Shown: positions 1-8,628 of the stretch, piece after piece
How positions within the stretch are numbered: the first letter of the stretch is position 1
Layout of the letters: each line of letters starts with the position of its first letter
Source: Actinopolyspora halophila DSM 43834
GTDB lineage: Bacteria; Actinomycetota; Actinomycetes; Mycobacteriales; Pseudonocardiaceae
Assembly: GCF_000371785.1 (NCBI RefSeq)
Contig: NZ_AQUI01000002.1
Span: 2,273,276 to 2,337,275, forward strand
Reading direction: 5' to 3'
Length of the DNA: 64,000 nucleotides
Translations under genes and position numbers: made by a program
The notes under the pieces: model-generated
What the model was told of the DNA's origin: nothing
Database searches by the model: none
The model's input: the letters and a program-made list of their open reading frames with translations, nothing else

Positions 1-219
1 GCCGATCTGGTCGCCGTCGAAACGGTCGCCGACCTCGGCCAGGGTGTGCCCCTCCAACAGCCAGGGCGCCCACAGCTGTTCGCCGATCAGGTGATTGAGC
101 AGGTCGCGCACGTTCCACTCGCTGCACGGGGTGGGGTTGTCCAGCTGGTCGACGTCGGTGCGTTGAACGCGCTGGTCGAATTCGCGCATGGCGAGCCGGT
201 GTGCCGGCAACAGTTCCAT
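1..219 (-). CDS. Maleylpyruvate isomerase N-terminal / DinB-type protein (TIGR03086-like), C-terminal part outside window
   Basis: Only the first 73 codons are inside the window. The ATG at 219-217 is preceded by a clear GGAGG (GTGGAGGAACG-ATG). The reading contains LDNPTPCSEWNVRDLLNHLIG, the hallmark of the DinB-like, mycothiol-dependent maleylpyruvate isomerase N-terminal domain (TIGR03086 group); the H of LLNHL is a usual metal ligand. Members are metal-binding four-helix proteins, some thiol-dependent transferases, many of unknown substrate. It is divergent from the peptide transporter at 497. The family is fairly sure; the substrate cannot be told from this piece. Confidence 0.75.
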   Translation of the reverse strand, partial: MELLPAHRLAMREFDQRVQRTDVDQLDNPTPCSEWNVRDLLNHLIGEQLWAPWLLEGHTLAEVGDRFDGDQIG

Positions 220-321
220 CGTTCCTCCACGGCGACGTGTCCTCGGCGGAGTGGAAGCTCTCGCGGAGAGGATAGCCGATTCGGCGGGCGGAGGCGTGTT
301 CTCGGACACACTGGGTGTTCG

Positions 322-366
322 ACTGTGCTACAAGCACAGTGAAGAACAGCTCGACACTACTGTGCG
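322..366. promoter_or_regulatory. Operator-like perfect inverted repeat upstream of the POT transporter
   Basis: Positions 322-340 read ACTGTGCT-ACA-AGCACAGT, an 8-bp perfect inverted repeat with a 3-bp spacer. A further half-site ACTGTGCG lies at 359-366. The element sits about 160 bp upstream of the transporter start, between two divergent genes, which fits a dimeric repressor site. The cognate regulator is not known and no regulator gene is adjacent. Confidence 0.5.
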
Positions 367-496
367 AAACATTTGTTACGCGAGAGGTCATACGTACGAG
401 GGACCTAGTGCTCGTTTCCAGTGACGGAGCGCGTATCCTCCCGCAAGTTGTTAGGTGGCTACAGCCGCCGCGCCATGCGTACGAGAGGACGTGATC

Positions 497-1975
497 GTGA
501 ACACCTCCACGGTTACGAACGAGCCACGCGGGAGAGGTTTCTTCGGCCAACCTCCCGGGCTGTCCACGCTGTTCTTCACCGAGATGTGGGAGCGCTTCTC
601 CTACTACGGGATGCGCGCCATCCTGGCGCTGTATCTCTACACCGCGGTCGCCGACGGCGGCCTGGGGCTGGACAAGAACAACATCGCGGTGCCGCTGGTC
701 CTGGCTTATGGCTCCTCGGTGTACCTGACCGGTGTCGCAGGTGGCTGGCTGGCCGATCGCGTGCTCGGGTCGCAACGCGCCATCTTCTACGGCGGTGTGC
801 TGATCATGTTCGGGCACATCGCCATGGCCTTCCCCGGGGGGCTCACCGCGCTGGGGGTGGGGCTCGGCCTCATCACGATCGGTACCGGCCTGTTGAAGCC
901 GAACGTGTCCAACGTGGTGGGCGGCCTCTACGACAAGGAGGACACGCGGCGCGACGCCGGCTTCTCGATCTTCTACACGGGTATCAACCTCGGTGCCTTC
1001 ATCAGCCAGATCCTGACTCCGGCCCTGCAGACCGGCATCGGTTTCCACTGGGGCTTCGGTGCGGCCGCCGTCGGGATGGCCCTCGGCCTGGTCCAGTACG
1101 TTCTCGGACGTGGTCGTCTCGGCGAGACGGGGCGCCAACCGGTCAACCCGCTGCCCGCCGACCGCAGGAACACGGTCCTGACGAGGGTCGCGCTCATCGC
1201 CGTGCTGATCGTGGTCGCGCTCGGGGGTGCCGTCTTCCTGTGGGGGATCCCCGGGCTGATCAACAGCATCACCGGGATCTCGATGGTGCTGCCGGTCGCG
1301 TACTTCGTGGTGATGTTCCGGAGCAGCCAGATCACCAAGATGGAGCGGGACCGCCTGCTCGCCTACATCCCGCTCTTCCTGGCCACGGCGGTCTTCTTCC
1401 TGCTGTTCGAGCAGCAGGCCGCGACGCTGGTGGTGGTCACCGACTTCCAGACCGACACCAACGTGTTCGGCCACGAGTTCCCGGTCGGTTGGTTCCAGTC
1501 GATCAATCCGCTGGCCATCATCATCCTGGCCCCGCTGTTCGCCGTGATGTGGACCAAGCTGGGGACCCGTCAACCGAGCACCCCGGGCAAGTTCGTGGGG
1601 GGACTGGTCTTCGTGGGGGTCGCCTTCCTGTGGGTGGTGTTCTCCAGCCTGTTCACCAACGAGGAGGGCCTGCTCAACCCGTTCATGATCGGGTTCGTGT
1701 TCGTGCTGCTGACCATCGGCGAGCTCATGCTCTCCCCGGTGGGGCTCTCGGCGACCACGAAGTTGGCTCCGCAGGCGTTCTCCTCGCAGACGATGGGGCT
1801 GTACTTCCTGGCACCGGCCCTGGGGCAGGGCGTGGCCGCGCAGGTCACGAAGCTGTACTCCGATGACCACCAGAATCTGTACTTCGGTGGTGTCGGGCTC
1901 ATCACCGTCTTCCTGGGAATCGTGCTGGCTCTGCTGGTGCCGGTGATCAAGAAGTACATGCGCGGAGTGCTGTAG
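497..1975 (+). CDS. POT/PTR-family proton-coupled oligopeptide transporter
   Basis: A 492-residue integral membrane protein that imports di- and tripeptides with protons. The N-terminus carries the POT signature ExxERFxYYG (EMWERFSYYG, about residues 29-38), and the first half has the GTGLLKPNVSNVVG-type motif typical of the family. Hydrophobic segments run to the C-terminus, consistent with 12-14 membrane helices. I chose the GTG at 497 because GAGAGG at 483-488 is correctly spaced for it; GTG 491 and an upstream ATG at 455 are in frame but badly placed for that site. It is a single-gene unit, followed by a terminator at 2093-2149. Length matches the DtpT-type family. Confidence 0.88.
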   Translation: MNTSTVTNEPRGRGFFGQPPGLSTLFFTEMWERFSYYGMRAILALYLYTAVADGGLGLDKNNIAVPLVLAYGSSVYLTGVAGGWLADRVLGSQRAIFYGGVLIMFGHIAMAFPGGLTALGVGLGLITIGTGLLKPNVSNVVGGLYDKEDTRRDAGFSIFYTGINLGAFISQILTPALQTGIGFHWGFGAAAVGMALGLVQYVLGRGRLGETGRQPVNPLPADRRNTVLTRVALIAVLIVVALGGAVFLWGIPGLINSITGISMVLPVAYFVVMFRSSQITKMERDRLLAYIPLFLATAVFFLLFEQQAATLVVVTDFQTDTNVFGHEFPVGWFQSINPLAIIILAPLFAVMWTKLGTRQPSTPGKFVGGLVFVGVAFLWVVFSSLFTNEEGLLNPFMIGFVFVLLTIGELMLSPVGLSATTKLAPQAFSSQTMGLYFLAPALGQGVAAQVTKLYSDDHQNLYFGGVGLITVFLGIVLALLVPVIKKYMRGVL

Positions 1976-2092
1976 TCCGATCATCGTGCAGCGGACCGAG
2001 GATCGTGCGGGGCCGCTGCCGGTCGGGTGCGGCGGTCCGAAGTGACAGCCGCACCGGTGTGATCCCGGCCCGGTTCTTCGGGGGCTGGTGTG

Positions 2093-2149
2093 AGCGGGCA
2101 CGACCGTCGCCGAAGCGGTGACCGCGAGGCGACGGTCGTGCCCGCTTTC
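2093..2149 (+). terminator. Strong hairpin terminator after the POT transporter
   Basis: Bases 2093-2111 (AGCGGGCACGACCGTCGCC) and 2128-2146 form a perfect 19-bp stem with a 16-nt loop, followed by TTT. It stands 118 bp beyond the transporter stop in otherwise gene-free DNA between 1976 and 2341. Confidence 0.7.
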
Positions 2150-2341
2150 GTGTGGTGCGGATCGATGTCGTCGCCGGTTCTCCCGACGGCGAGGTGCTCC
2201 GCGACAACTGCCCCTTTCGAAAATCGTCGGTGCTGCGCCGTTTTGAGATTTTCGTGGACCAAGTCACAGCTTATTGACTCCTGGGGGTTCCCGTTGCAGG
2301 TTCTCGACGGAAAGATCACGAACTTGGGAGAAAGTGATTCT

Positions 2342-2890
2342 TTGAATCCGAGGAGAGCTCTGCGATCCCTCGCCGCGTTTTCTGGGGTAGTTACTCTGGG
2401 GGTGCTCAGCACGGGGGGAACCGCCGCGGCCGTTCCCGACCCGTCCGCCAAGGCGCCGCCGCCGATCTGCCGCTCGCACATCGAGGTCCGCAACCCCCAT
2501 CCGCTGGGGACGCACGAGATATGGCCCGACCATCCGGACTGGATGGTCGAATTTCGGGGGCCCGGTCAGGGACGGATCGCCAAGTCCGTGACCGTTTCCA
2601 ACACCGTGACAAGTTCCGCCGGCGTCGGCGGTGACAAGGTCAGCGCCGAAGTGGGCTTCGACGTCATGTGGTCCACGACCACGCGCACCTCCTGGACCTC
2701 GCCGGAGATCCCTCCCAACCAGCGGATCATGCTCCGCGCGGGCAAAGTTGTGCAGCGGACCGGGTTCGAAGTCTGGCGCATCAATGAGACCGTGCATCCC
2801 ACCTGCGGTACCTCGCAGCGGGAAGTGCGCCTTCCGAACGGTCACGCCGATCAGTACAAGCACCTGGTTTACCGGACGGACTACCTGTAG
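2342..2890 (+). CDS. Small secreted protein of unknown function with two cysteines
   Basis: I do not recognise a named family. The 182-residue product begins at a TTG (GGGAG at 2326-2330 upstream) and has a classic signal peptide: RR-containing n-region, hydrophobic core and a TAAA cleavage site near residue 30. The mature part has exactly two cysteines (about 43 and 155), which could form one disulfide. Residues about 81-145 are rich in alternating Ser/Thr and hydrophobic residues (KSVTVSNTVTSSAGVG, then STTTRTSWTS and an IPPNQRIMLRAGK turn), a pattern seen in beta-sheet aerolysin-like proteins. That resemblance is only a hint. It is a single-gene unit with its own terminator at 2950-2983. 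The start could also be TTG 2324. Confidence 0.6.
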   Translation: MNPRRALRSLAAFSGVVTLGVLSTGGTAAAVPDPSAKAPPPICRSHIEVRNPHPLGTHEIWPDHPDWMVEFRGPGQGRIAKSVTVSNTVTSSAGVGGDKVSAEVGFDVMWSTTTRTSWTSPEIPPNQRIMLRAGKVVQRTGFEVWRINETVHPTCGTSQREVRLPNGHADQYKHLVYRTDYL

Positions 2891-2949
2891 TCGTACTGGT
2901 CGTCGGCTCGGCAACCACGTGCACGGGGTCAAGTGCCCGGGTGCACAGC

Positions 2950-2983
2950 GGACCGCCCCGCGCCGGCGCGGGGCGGTCCCTTT
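2950..2983. terminator. Palindromic bidirectional terminator
   Basis: Bases 2950-2979 form a 30-bp perfect palindrome (arm GGACCGCCCCGCGCC) followed by CTTT. It lies between the convergent ends of the secreted-protein gene (2890) and the DUF3616 gene (3036) and could serve both. Confidence 0.65.
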
Positions 2984-3035
2984 CGCCGACGCCCGCGGCG
3001 AAGCGCGTTCGCCACGTCGCGGCACTTCCGTGGTC

Positions 3036-4103
3036 TCAGGGGAGCGCGACGACGTCCCCGAGCACGATGTCCTCGTCCCGCAGTCGGTGACTCGCCGGAC
3101 TGTCGTAAACGACGAGCAGCTTGTCGCCATCGGACTCGGAAACCACCGAGATCCCCTCGGCGTGGTCGTCACCGGAACCGTGCGGCAGTTCGAGTTCCAC
3201 CGGAAGCTGCTCGGCACGCAGCACTTCCGGACCCCGTGAACGGGCCGCGCCCTTCCAGCGGTGCACCCGCACGGGCCCGTCCAGCTCCATGGACGGACCG
3301 GCCAGGATCAGCAGGTCCTCGCCGTGGGGACACAGATCCCGCACTCCCAGACCACCGAGGTCGAGGAAGTGCTTGCGGTAGCGCGACCCCCCGAAGCTGT
3401 CCAGCACGAGTTCGGCGGGGTTCGGGCCCTCGACGGGGGCGATCTCCAGCAGCACCGCCCACCCGCGCAGGACGGGGCCGCGCAATCCGAGGAAGAGGTG
3501 CTCGCCCTTGACCGCCACCCCCTCGACGTCGAGACCGTTGTCCTTCGCCGGGATCCGGAGGAAGGGACTGAGGTGCGCGTCCTCGGCCAGTGCCTCGGTG
3601 AGACTGTCCTTGCGCCGCGCTCCGAGCACGGCCGAGCGCCTTCCGTCGGTGGTCTCCCGCACCACTCGCGGCAGCTCGTCCTCGCCGCGTTCCACGGCCA
3701 ACCGGGCCACGATGTGTCGATTCGCCTCGTCGCGCACTCGGGCCAGTCGTTTCGCGGCCTTGGTGTCGTCGTGTTTCGGCTTGATCTTCTTGCGTACCAG
3801 ACTGTGCGATCCGACGGCCCACAGGTGGTCCCCGTCCAGTCCGAGTCCCTCGATGTCGGCCTCGGAGTCCTCCGCGCCTGGAAGCGGCACGAGATCGGCC
3901 AGTCGAAAGGTGCGCTGCGCACCGTAGGAATCCGGGTGATCCGTGTGCTCGGCGTTCAGCCGCTCCACGGTCGCGGTCTCGTCCCCGGCCAACCACAGGC
4001 AGCCGCTCACGTCGCCGCGTATCGCCGAGATGTTGACGTGCGTGTCCGTCGAGACCGATTCCTCGTGGAATCGCAACGCCATTCGCCGTTCGATGTCGTG
4101 CAT
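3036..4103 (-). CDS. DUF3616 family protein
   Basis: A predicted soluble protein of 355 residues. The start of the domain reads ALRFHEESVSTDTHVNISAI followed by LWLAGDETATVERL, and later blocks (DIEGLGLDGDHLWAVGSHS, LDVEGVAVKGEHLFLGLRGP, HAEGISVV) repeat an 'EG(L/V/I)' strand pattern. This is the DUF3616 layout and suggests a beta-propeller; its biochemical role is unknown. Start choice is uncertain: ATG 4103 opens just before the conserved region but has a weak ribosome site, while ATG 4196 overlaps the FUSC stop as ATGA, suggesting translational coupling and 31 extra residues. It follows the FUSC gene, probably as one operon. Confidence 0.7.
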   Translation of the reverse strand: MHDIERRMALRFHEESVSTDTHVNISAIRGDVSGCLWLAGDETATVERLNAEHTDHPDSYGAQRTFRLADLVPLPGAEDSEADIEGLGLDGDHLWAVGSHSLVRKKIKPKHDDTKAAKRLARVRDEANRHIVARLAVERGEDELPRVVRETTDGRRSAVLGARRKDSLTEALAEDAHLSPFLRIPAKDNGLDVEGVAVKGEHLFLGLRGPVLRGWAVLLEIAPVEGPNPAELVLDSFGGSRYRKHFLDLGGLGVRDLCPHGEDLLILAGPSMELDGPVRVHRWKGAARSRGPEVLRAEQLPVELELPHGSGDDHAEGISVVSESDGDKLLVVYDSPASHRLRDEDIVLGDVVALP

Positions 4104-4192
4104 GCCCGCATTATGCTGCCCACCCGGCAAGGAGTTGTCGACATGCCCGATGTTCGTGCGGTCGCTCGCCGAAGCGGTCCGAACCCTCGCGC

Positions 4193-6307
4193 TCATCCCG
4201 CCGGCTCCGCTTCCCTCCGCTCCGCGACGCCGAACTCGCGGCCGAGGTCGTGGATCGTCTGTCCGATCCGGTCCAGCAGGTTGATGGTCCGGTGCAGCGA
4301 GGTCGGCCCCGTGGGAAGGGCCTCGGCTATGTCGTGCAGCTGTTCGGTGTAGCCGCGCAGGACGCGCAGCGTCTCGTCGAAAGCGCGGTCGCTTTCGTCG
4401 GTCAGCGCTTCGGCGGACTCGGCCATGGCCCACAGCGCCTCGGCGAGCCTGCGACGCGTGTCCTCGTCGGTCATCTCCGCGGTGTGCCCGAGTACGACCG
4501 CGAGGTTGCGCACGTAGTAGGCGCAGCCCTGCGCGACGGTCAGTTCCCGTTGCAGTTTGCTGTTCCGCGAGCGTAGTCGCAGCCCGGTCAACGGTCGTGC
4601 GCTGTTGCGCAGTTGCTGCAGCTTCTCGTCCAGCTCACGAGTGCTCTCGCGCAACCCGGTGACGGTCCCGGTGGAATTCGTCTCGTTGCCCGCGTGTCGC
4701 AGCAGGTCCCGCAGTTGTAGCAGGAACTCGCGGGAACGCGAGCGCACCACGGTGCGGGTGCTCGTGGGCAGGATCAGCACCGCGGCCAGCACTCCGGCAG
4801 CCGCCCCCACCGCGGTTTCGACGAGCCTGGTTCCCAGCACCGACACCGAGAAGGTGCCCAGGATGCCGTAGAGGATCCCGAGCGCGGTGGTGATGAAGAA
4901 GGTCAGCGCCGAATAGGAGTACCCGAGGCAGTAGAAGGCCAGAAAGAGACAGCACAGCACCAGCAGCAGCTCGGTGACGAGATGTCCGGTCACCTGCGAG
5001 GCAACCAGTATGCCCGCCAGCACCCCGAACACGGTTCCCGCCGTCCGCTGCCAGGCGCGGACCAGCAGGTCGCCGCGACTGTTGACGCTGATGAACACGA
5101 CGAAGGCCGTGATCACCGCCCAGTACCAACGGTTCGGGGAGACGAACTGGCCACCGAGTATGGCCAGCGCCGCCGCGCTGGTCACCTGCACGGCGATGCG
5201 CACCTCCGGGCGACGTAGCCCGGTCTCGGTTTCCGTGCTGTCCTTCGAGGAGGAGTCCTCCGAGTCGTGCTCGGCCTCCTCCACCGTTTCCTCCTCCACG
5301 GTGGGGTCGTCCTCGCCGCCGACTTCGGCTGTGGCCTCGGCCAGCTCCGCCATGGCCGAGCCGAGTCGGCGCACCGTCATCGCCAGCTCGACCGAGCCCT
5401 GGTGTTCGAAGTTCTCGGCGACCCTTTTGCCCGCGGCGCGGAACTCGGCCGGATCGGTGCGCAACACGTCCAGCAGCGGAGCCAGGGCGGGGACGGCCCT
5501 GGTGTCTTCGGGATCCTCGAAAGCCCGGGTCAGCGGTGTGAGCAGGTTCTCCGCCGCCAGCTCGACATCGAGCAGTCGTTGCCGCAGCAGGAGTCTTCTG
5601 CGTTCGTCGAGGCCGGGAAGCTGTTCGAGCACCCCCTCGAGCATCAGCGCCGTCTCGTTCAACCGGGTGGACCGCACCCGCAGTTCGCGGTGCCGCTTCG
5701 GAGAGTCCGGACGCTCGGCGAGGTCCCGGACCGCGTGCAGCAGGGAGTGCACGTGTGCACGCAGGGTTCTGCGGCCGCGCTCGAGAACTCCTTGGGGATC
5801 GTCACGGAGGAGCACGAAACGCAGCAGGCAGGCCGCAAGGGCGCCGCACACGGCGGAAAGGGCCATGTAGGGGATCTGTTCGAGAGTCGGGCGCAGGAAC
5901 ATCGCGAAGAAGTAGCCGAAGAACCCGACGAAACCCAGCGCGAAGTAGCGCACTCCGAACCGGCGGATGTAGGTGGCGACGAAGATGACCACGAGGAACA
6001 GCCCCACCTTCAACAACGGCAGGGGTTGGGTCACGGTGGCCACGACCAGACTCGCGGTCGCGGGCAGCGGCATCAGCAGGGTCGTCACGAGCCGTTGCCG
6101 TTGGCTCGTGTCGTTGACGGCCACCGAGGACTGGATGGCCACGATCGCGCCGATCAGAGCACTGGACAGCGGCTGCCCCAGCAGGGTGAGGCTCGGCAGC
6201 ATCACCACGAGGGTCAGGGCGACGGAACAGCTCACCCTTATGGCGGTACGGAATCTGCGGAGCGCGGGATCCGAGGCGACGAAGCGGTTCCACCACTCGC
6301 CCCACAT
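4193..6307 (-). CDS. FUSC-family inner-membrane protein (aromatic acid exporter-like)
   Basis: A 704-residue protein with two similar membrane halves, about residues 20-175 and 365-515, each with around six hydrophobic helices, separated and followed by charged cytoplasmic regions. Residues about 325-355 form a very acidic linker rich in Glu/Asp. This is the FUSC/YccS arrangement, related to aromatic carboxylic acid and fusaric acid efflux proteins. The second half has the typical NRWYWAVITAFVVF start. The substrate cannot be deduced. The ATG at 6307 begins MWGEWWNRF directly before the first helix. The gene lies downstream of acnR on the same strand, 155 bp apart, and runs into the DUF3616 gene. 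Confidence 0.75.
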   Translation of the reverse strand: MWGEWWNRFVASDPALRRFRTAIRVSCSVALTLVVMLPSLTLLGQPLSSALIGAIVAIQSSVAVNDTSQRQRLVTTLLMPLPATASLVVATVTQPLPLLKVGLFLVVIFVATYIRRFGVRYFALGFVGFFGYFFAMFLRPTLEQIPYMALSAVCGALAACLLRFVLLRDDPQGVLERGRRTLRAHVHSLLHAVRDLAERPDSPKRHRELRVRSTRLNETALMLEGVLEQLPGLDERRRLLLRQRLLDVELAAENLLTPLTRAFEDPEDTRAVPALAPLLDVLRTDPAEFRAAGKRVAENFEHQGSVELAMTVRRLGSAMAELAEATAEVGGEDDPTVEEETVEEAEHDSEDSSSKDSTETETGLRRPEVRIAVQVTSAAALAILGGQFVSPNRWYWAVITAFVVFISVNSRGDLLVRAWQRTAGTVFGVLAGILVASQVTGHLVTELLLVLCCLFLAFYCLGYSYSALTFFITTALGILYGILGTFSVSVLGTRLVETAVGAAAGVLAAVLILPTSTRTVVRSRSREFLLQLRDLLRHAGNETNSTGTVTGLRESTRELDEKLQQLRNSARPLTGLRLRSRNSKLQRELTVAQGCAYYVRNLAVVLGHTAEMTDEDTRRRLAEALWAMAESAEALTDESDRAFDETLRVLRGYTEQLHDIAEALPTGPTSLHRTINLLDRIGQTIHDLGREFGVAERREAEPAG

Positions 6308-6462
6308 GCTCGCCTCCGGCGGTCCTCACTCGGAAGATCTTTCCGACGGTGTTCGACAGGCCGGGGGCGAGATTACGCCGAGTGCTGCTCGTGGGCATCG
6401 CACACGCCGTGCTGGTGGGTGAATGCGCTGAAGCTCACTCGGGTTCGGCGAGCTTTCCGGGG

Positions 6463-7056
6463 TCAACCGCTGCGGTGTCTGCGGACGCTCTCCTCCACGA
6501 GGTCCAGTACCGGATCCAGGTCGTCGGCGGGCAACCCCATGGCCAGATGTGAGACCAGTCCTTCGAGAACCAGTTCGAGATAGGCGGTGAGCACGTCGAC
6601 GTCGACGTCGTCGCGGAGGTTTCCGGAGCGGTGCTGGCGCTTGAGTCGTTCGCGGGTGGCCGCGGTGAGCTGTTCCGAACGCTGTGCCCACCGGCTGCGG
6701 AACTCGGCGTCGGTGCGCAGCCTGCGGGAGACCTCCAGCCTGGTGCCGAGCCAGTCCGCTCCGGGGGCGGCTCCCTCCCTGCCGTGGGGATCGGAGAGCA
6801 GGTCGCGCATGACCTGGACCAGCCCCTGCTGGGCCACCACATCGGCCATTCGCTCCGCATCGTCCTCGGCCAGGGCGAGGAACAGGGACTCCTTGTCCTT
6901 GAAGTGGTGGAAGATGGCACCGCGGGAGAGCCCGGTGGCTTCTTCGAGCCTGCGCACGGTCGCACCCTCGTAGCCGTGCCGTGCGAAGCAGGCTCGTGAG
7001 CCGTCCAGGATCTGACGACGTCGGGCCTGCAAGTGGTCCGAGCTTACGCGAGGCAT
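6463..7056 (-). CDS. acnR: AcnR-type TetR repressor of aconitase
   Basis: A 197-residue TetR-family regulator. The N-terminal block RRRQILDGSRACFARHGYEG, then ATVRRLEEATGLSRGAIFHHFKDKE, is the helix-turn-helix and closely matches what I recall of corynebacterial and mycobacterial AcnR (ATVRRLEEATGKSRGAIFHHFGDKE). AcnR represses acn. Here acn lies about 5.6 kb away at 12694-15501 and its promoter carries an AcnR-like site at 15612-15627, supporting the call. In the genomes where AcnR was described it lies immediately downstream of acn; here egtABCD and two small genes separate them. The ATG at 7056 was chosen because the regulator domain starts there; its ribosome site is weak. Confidence 0.85.
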   Translation of the reverse strand: MPRVSSDHLQARRRQILDGSRACFARHGYEGATVRRLEEATGLSRGAIFHHFKDKESLFLALAEDDAERMADVVAQQGLVQVMRDLLSDPHGREGAAPGADWLGTRLEVSRRLRTDAEFRSRWAQRSEQLTAATRERLKRQHRSGNLRDDVDVDVLTAYLELVLEGLVSHLAMGLPADDLDPVLDLVEESVRRHRSG

Positions 7057-7239
7057 GAGCTGATCGTCGCAGCTCGCGCGGGCGGATCGCAATCCGTACG
7101 TACGTTTTGTGAGTTCTCCGCGGGCCGACTGCCGCCGACGGTGGCGCGTTTCTTAGCAGTCCTCGTGCGTGCGGTGCAAGTGGTGCGTCCCGGCGTGATC
7201 GTCGGTAGTGTAAACGTACACGAACGGACACAGGCGGTG

Positions 7240-8487
7240 ATGAACGTGGCCGTGTCGATCGAGCGGGAGGACGACATACACCCGGATCCCCACGAGATGC
7301 CCACGTCGCGTCTGCGGACCCGTGCCGAGGCGGAGGCCTACGTGGCCTCGGTGTGCTTCAAGCACGGTCCCCCGCGTTTGTCGGGCGTCGAACTCGAATG
7401 GACCGTGCACCATGCCGAAGATTCCCGAAAACCCCTCGAGACCGCCCTCCTGGACAGAGCTCTCGGCCCCCACGCCCCCGAATCCCTGAACCCGGACAGC
7501 CCCCACCAGCCGTTGCCGAACGGGTCGGTGCTCACTCTCGAACCAGGGGGACAGGTCGAGATCTCCAGCCCGCCGTACGAATCGATGAACGGGCTGTTCG
7601 AGACGGTGGAGGCCGACGCGGAATACCTGCGCGAGTCGGTGGGGAGAGCGGGGCTGGTCCTCGGAGACCGGGGCATCGATCCGTGGCGTGCCCCGCGAAG
7701 AGTGCTGTCGGTTCCGCGCTACGCCGCCATGGAACGCGCCTTCGACCGGATCGGCAGCGGCGGCAGACGCATGATGTGCAGCACCGCCGGAGTGCAGGTG
7801 TGCCTCGACATGGGCGAACGTGAACGTCTGGAAGCCCGTTGGGCCGCCCTGCACGCGCTCGGCCCCGTGTTCACGGCCACTTTCGCCAATTCGCCGGTGT
7901 CCCTCGGTACCGAAACCGGTTGGGCCTCGGCACGCGCACGCTCACTGCTGCACACCGACCCTCCGCGCACCCGGCCCGCTCCGATCGCCTCGGATCCGGC
8001 ACGTTGTTGGGCCGGTCACGTGCTCGACGTTCCCGTGGTGTGCCTGCGCAGGGAAAGCGGTGACTGGACGGCACCGAGCGGCATCAGTTTCGCGGAGTGG
8101 ATCGGGGGATCGCTCGGGGAGGCCCCGAGCAGGGACGATCTCGATTACCACCTGAGCACGATGTTCCCCCCGGTGCGTCCACGCGGCTACTTCGAGGTGC
8201 GCTACGTCGACGCCCAGCCGGGGTCGGAGTGGATGTTGCCGGTGGCGGCCCTGACGGCGCTGTTCCGCTCGGAAGCCGTGGTGGACAAGGTGTTGGAGGA
8301 AACCGCTCCGGTCGCGCACCGCTGGGTCTCCGCGGCGCGGGAAGGTTTGAACGACTCCGAGATCGCCCGCAGCGCGGGAGCGGTATTCGACCTGGCCTGC
8401 CGCTGTCTGGAGGCGGCACCGGACGCCCCGAGCGGGTTGGCCGAAAGGGTGGCCACCTCGGTGGGGCGGCGGCTCGAGCCCCGTTGA
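7240..8487 (+). CDS. egtA: EgtA, glutamate-cysteine ligase of ergothioneine synthesis
   Basis: A 415-residue ATP-dependent ligase that joins glutamate and cysteine to give gamma-glutamylcysteine, the sulfur donor for EgtB. Residues 30-60 read AEAYVASVCFKHGPP then GVELEWTVHHAED, the EgtA version of the glutamate-cysteine ligase type 2 nucleotide/metal site (ELEW). Further blocks (LTLEPGGQVEISSPP; MMCSTAGVQVCLD) match the family. It is the first gene of egtABCD in the usual order. ATG 7240 is preceded by AGGCGG; an in-frame open region extends upstream but lacks family similarity. acnR is divergent, so 7057-7239 must hold both promoters. Confidence 0.93.
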   Translation: MNVAVSIEREDDIHPDPHEMPTSRLRTRAEAEAYVASVCFKHGPPRLSGVELEWTVHHAEDSRKPLETALLDRALGPHAPESLNPDSPHQPLPNGSVLTLEPGGQVEISSPPYESMNGLFETVEADAEYLRESVGRAGLVLGDRGIDPWRAPRRVLSVPRYAAMERAFDRIGSGGRRMMCSTAGVQVCLDMGERERLEARWAALHALGPVFTATFANSPVSLGTETGWASARARSLLHTDPPRTRPAPIASDPARCWAGHVLDVPVVCLRRESGDWTAPSGISFAEWIGGSLGEAPSRDDLDYHLSTMFPPVRPRGYFEVRYVDAQPGSEWMLPVAALTALFRSEAVVDKVLEETAPVAHRWVSAAREGLNDSEIARSAGAVFDLACRCLEAAPDAPSGLAERVATSVGRRLEPR

Positions 8488-8628
8488 AGTGGTGCCGGTG
8501 CGGTCGGGGAATCCCGGCGGAGTGGCGCAGGTACCTCGAGGTGTCCCGCAACGCTCCCGGAATGTCGACCACGTGCCGGTACCCGGCCGGACACACGAGT
8601 TCTGTCACGGATTCTAAGGAGGACACCG

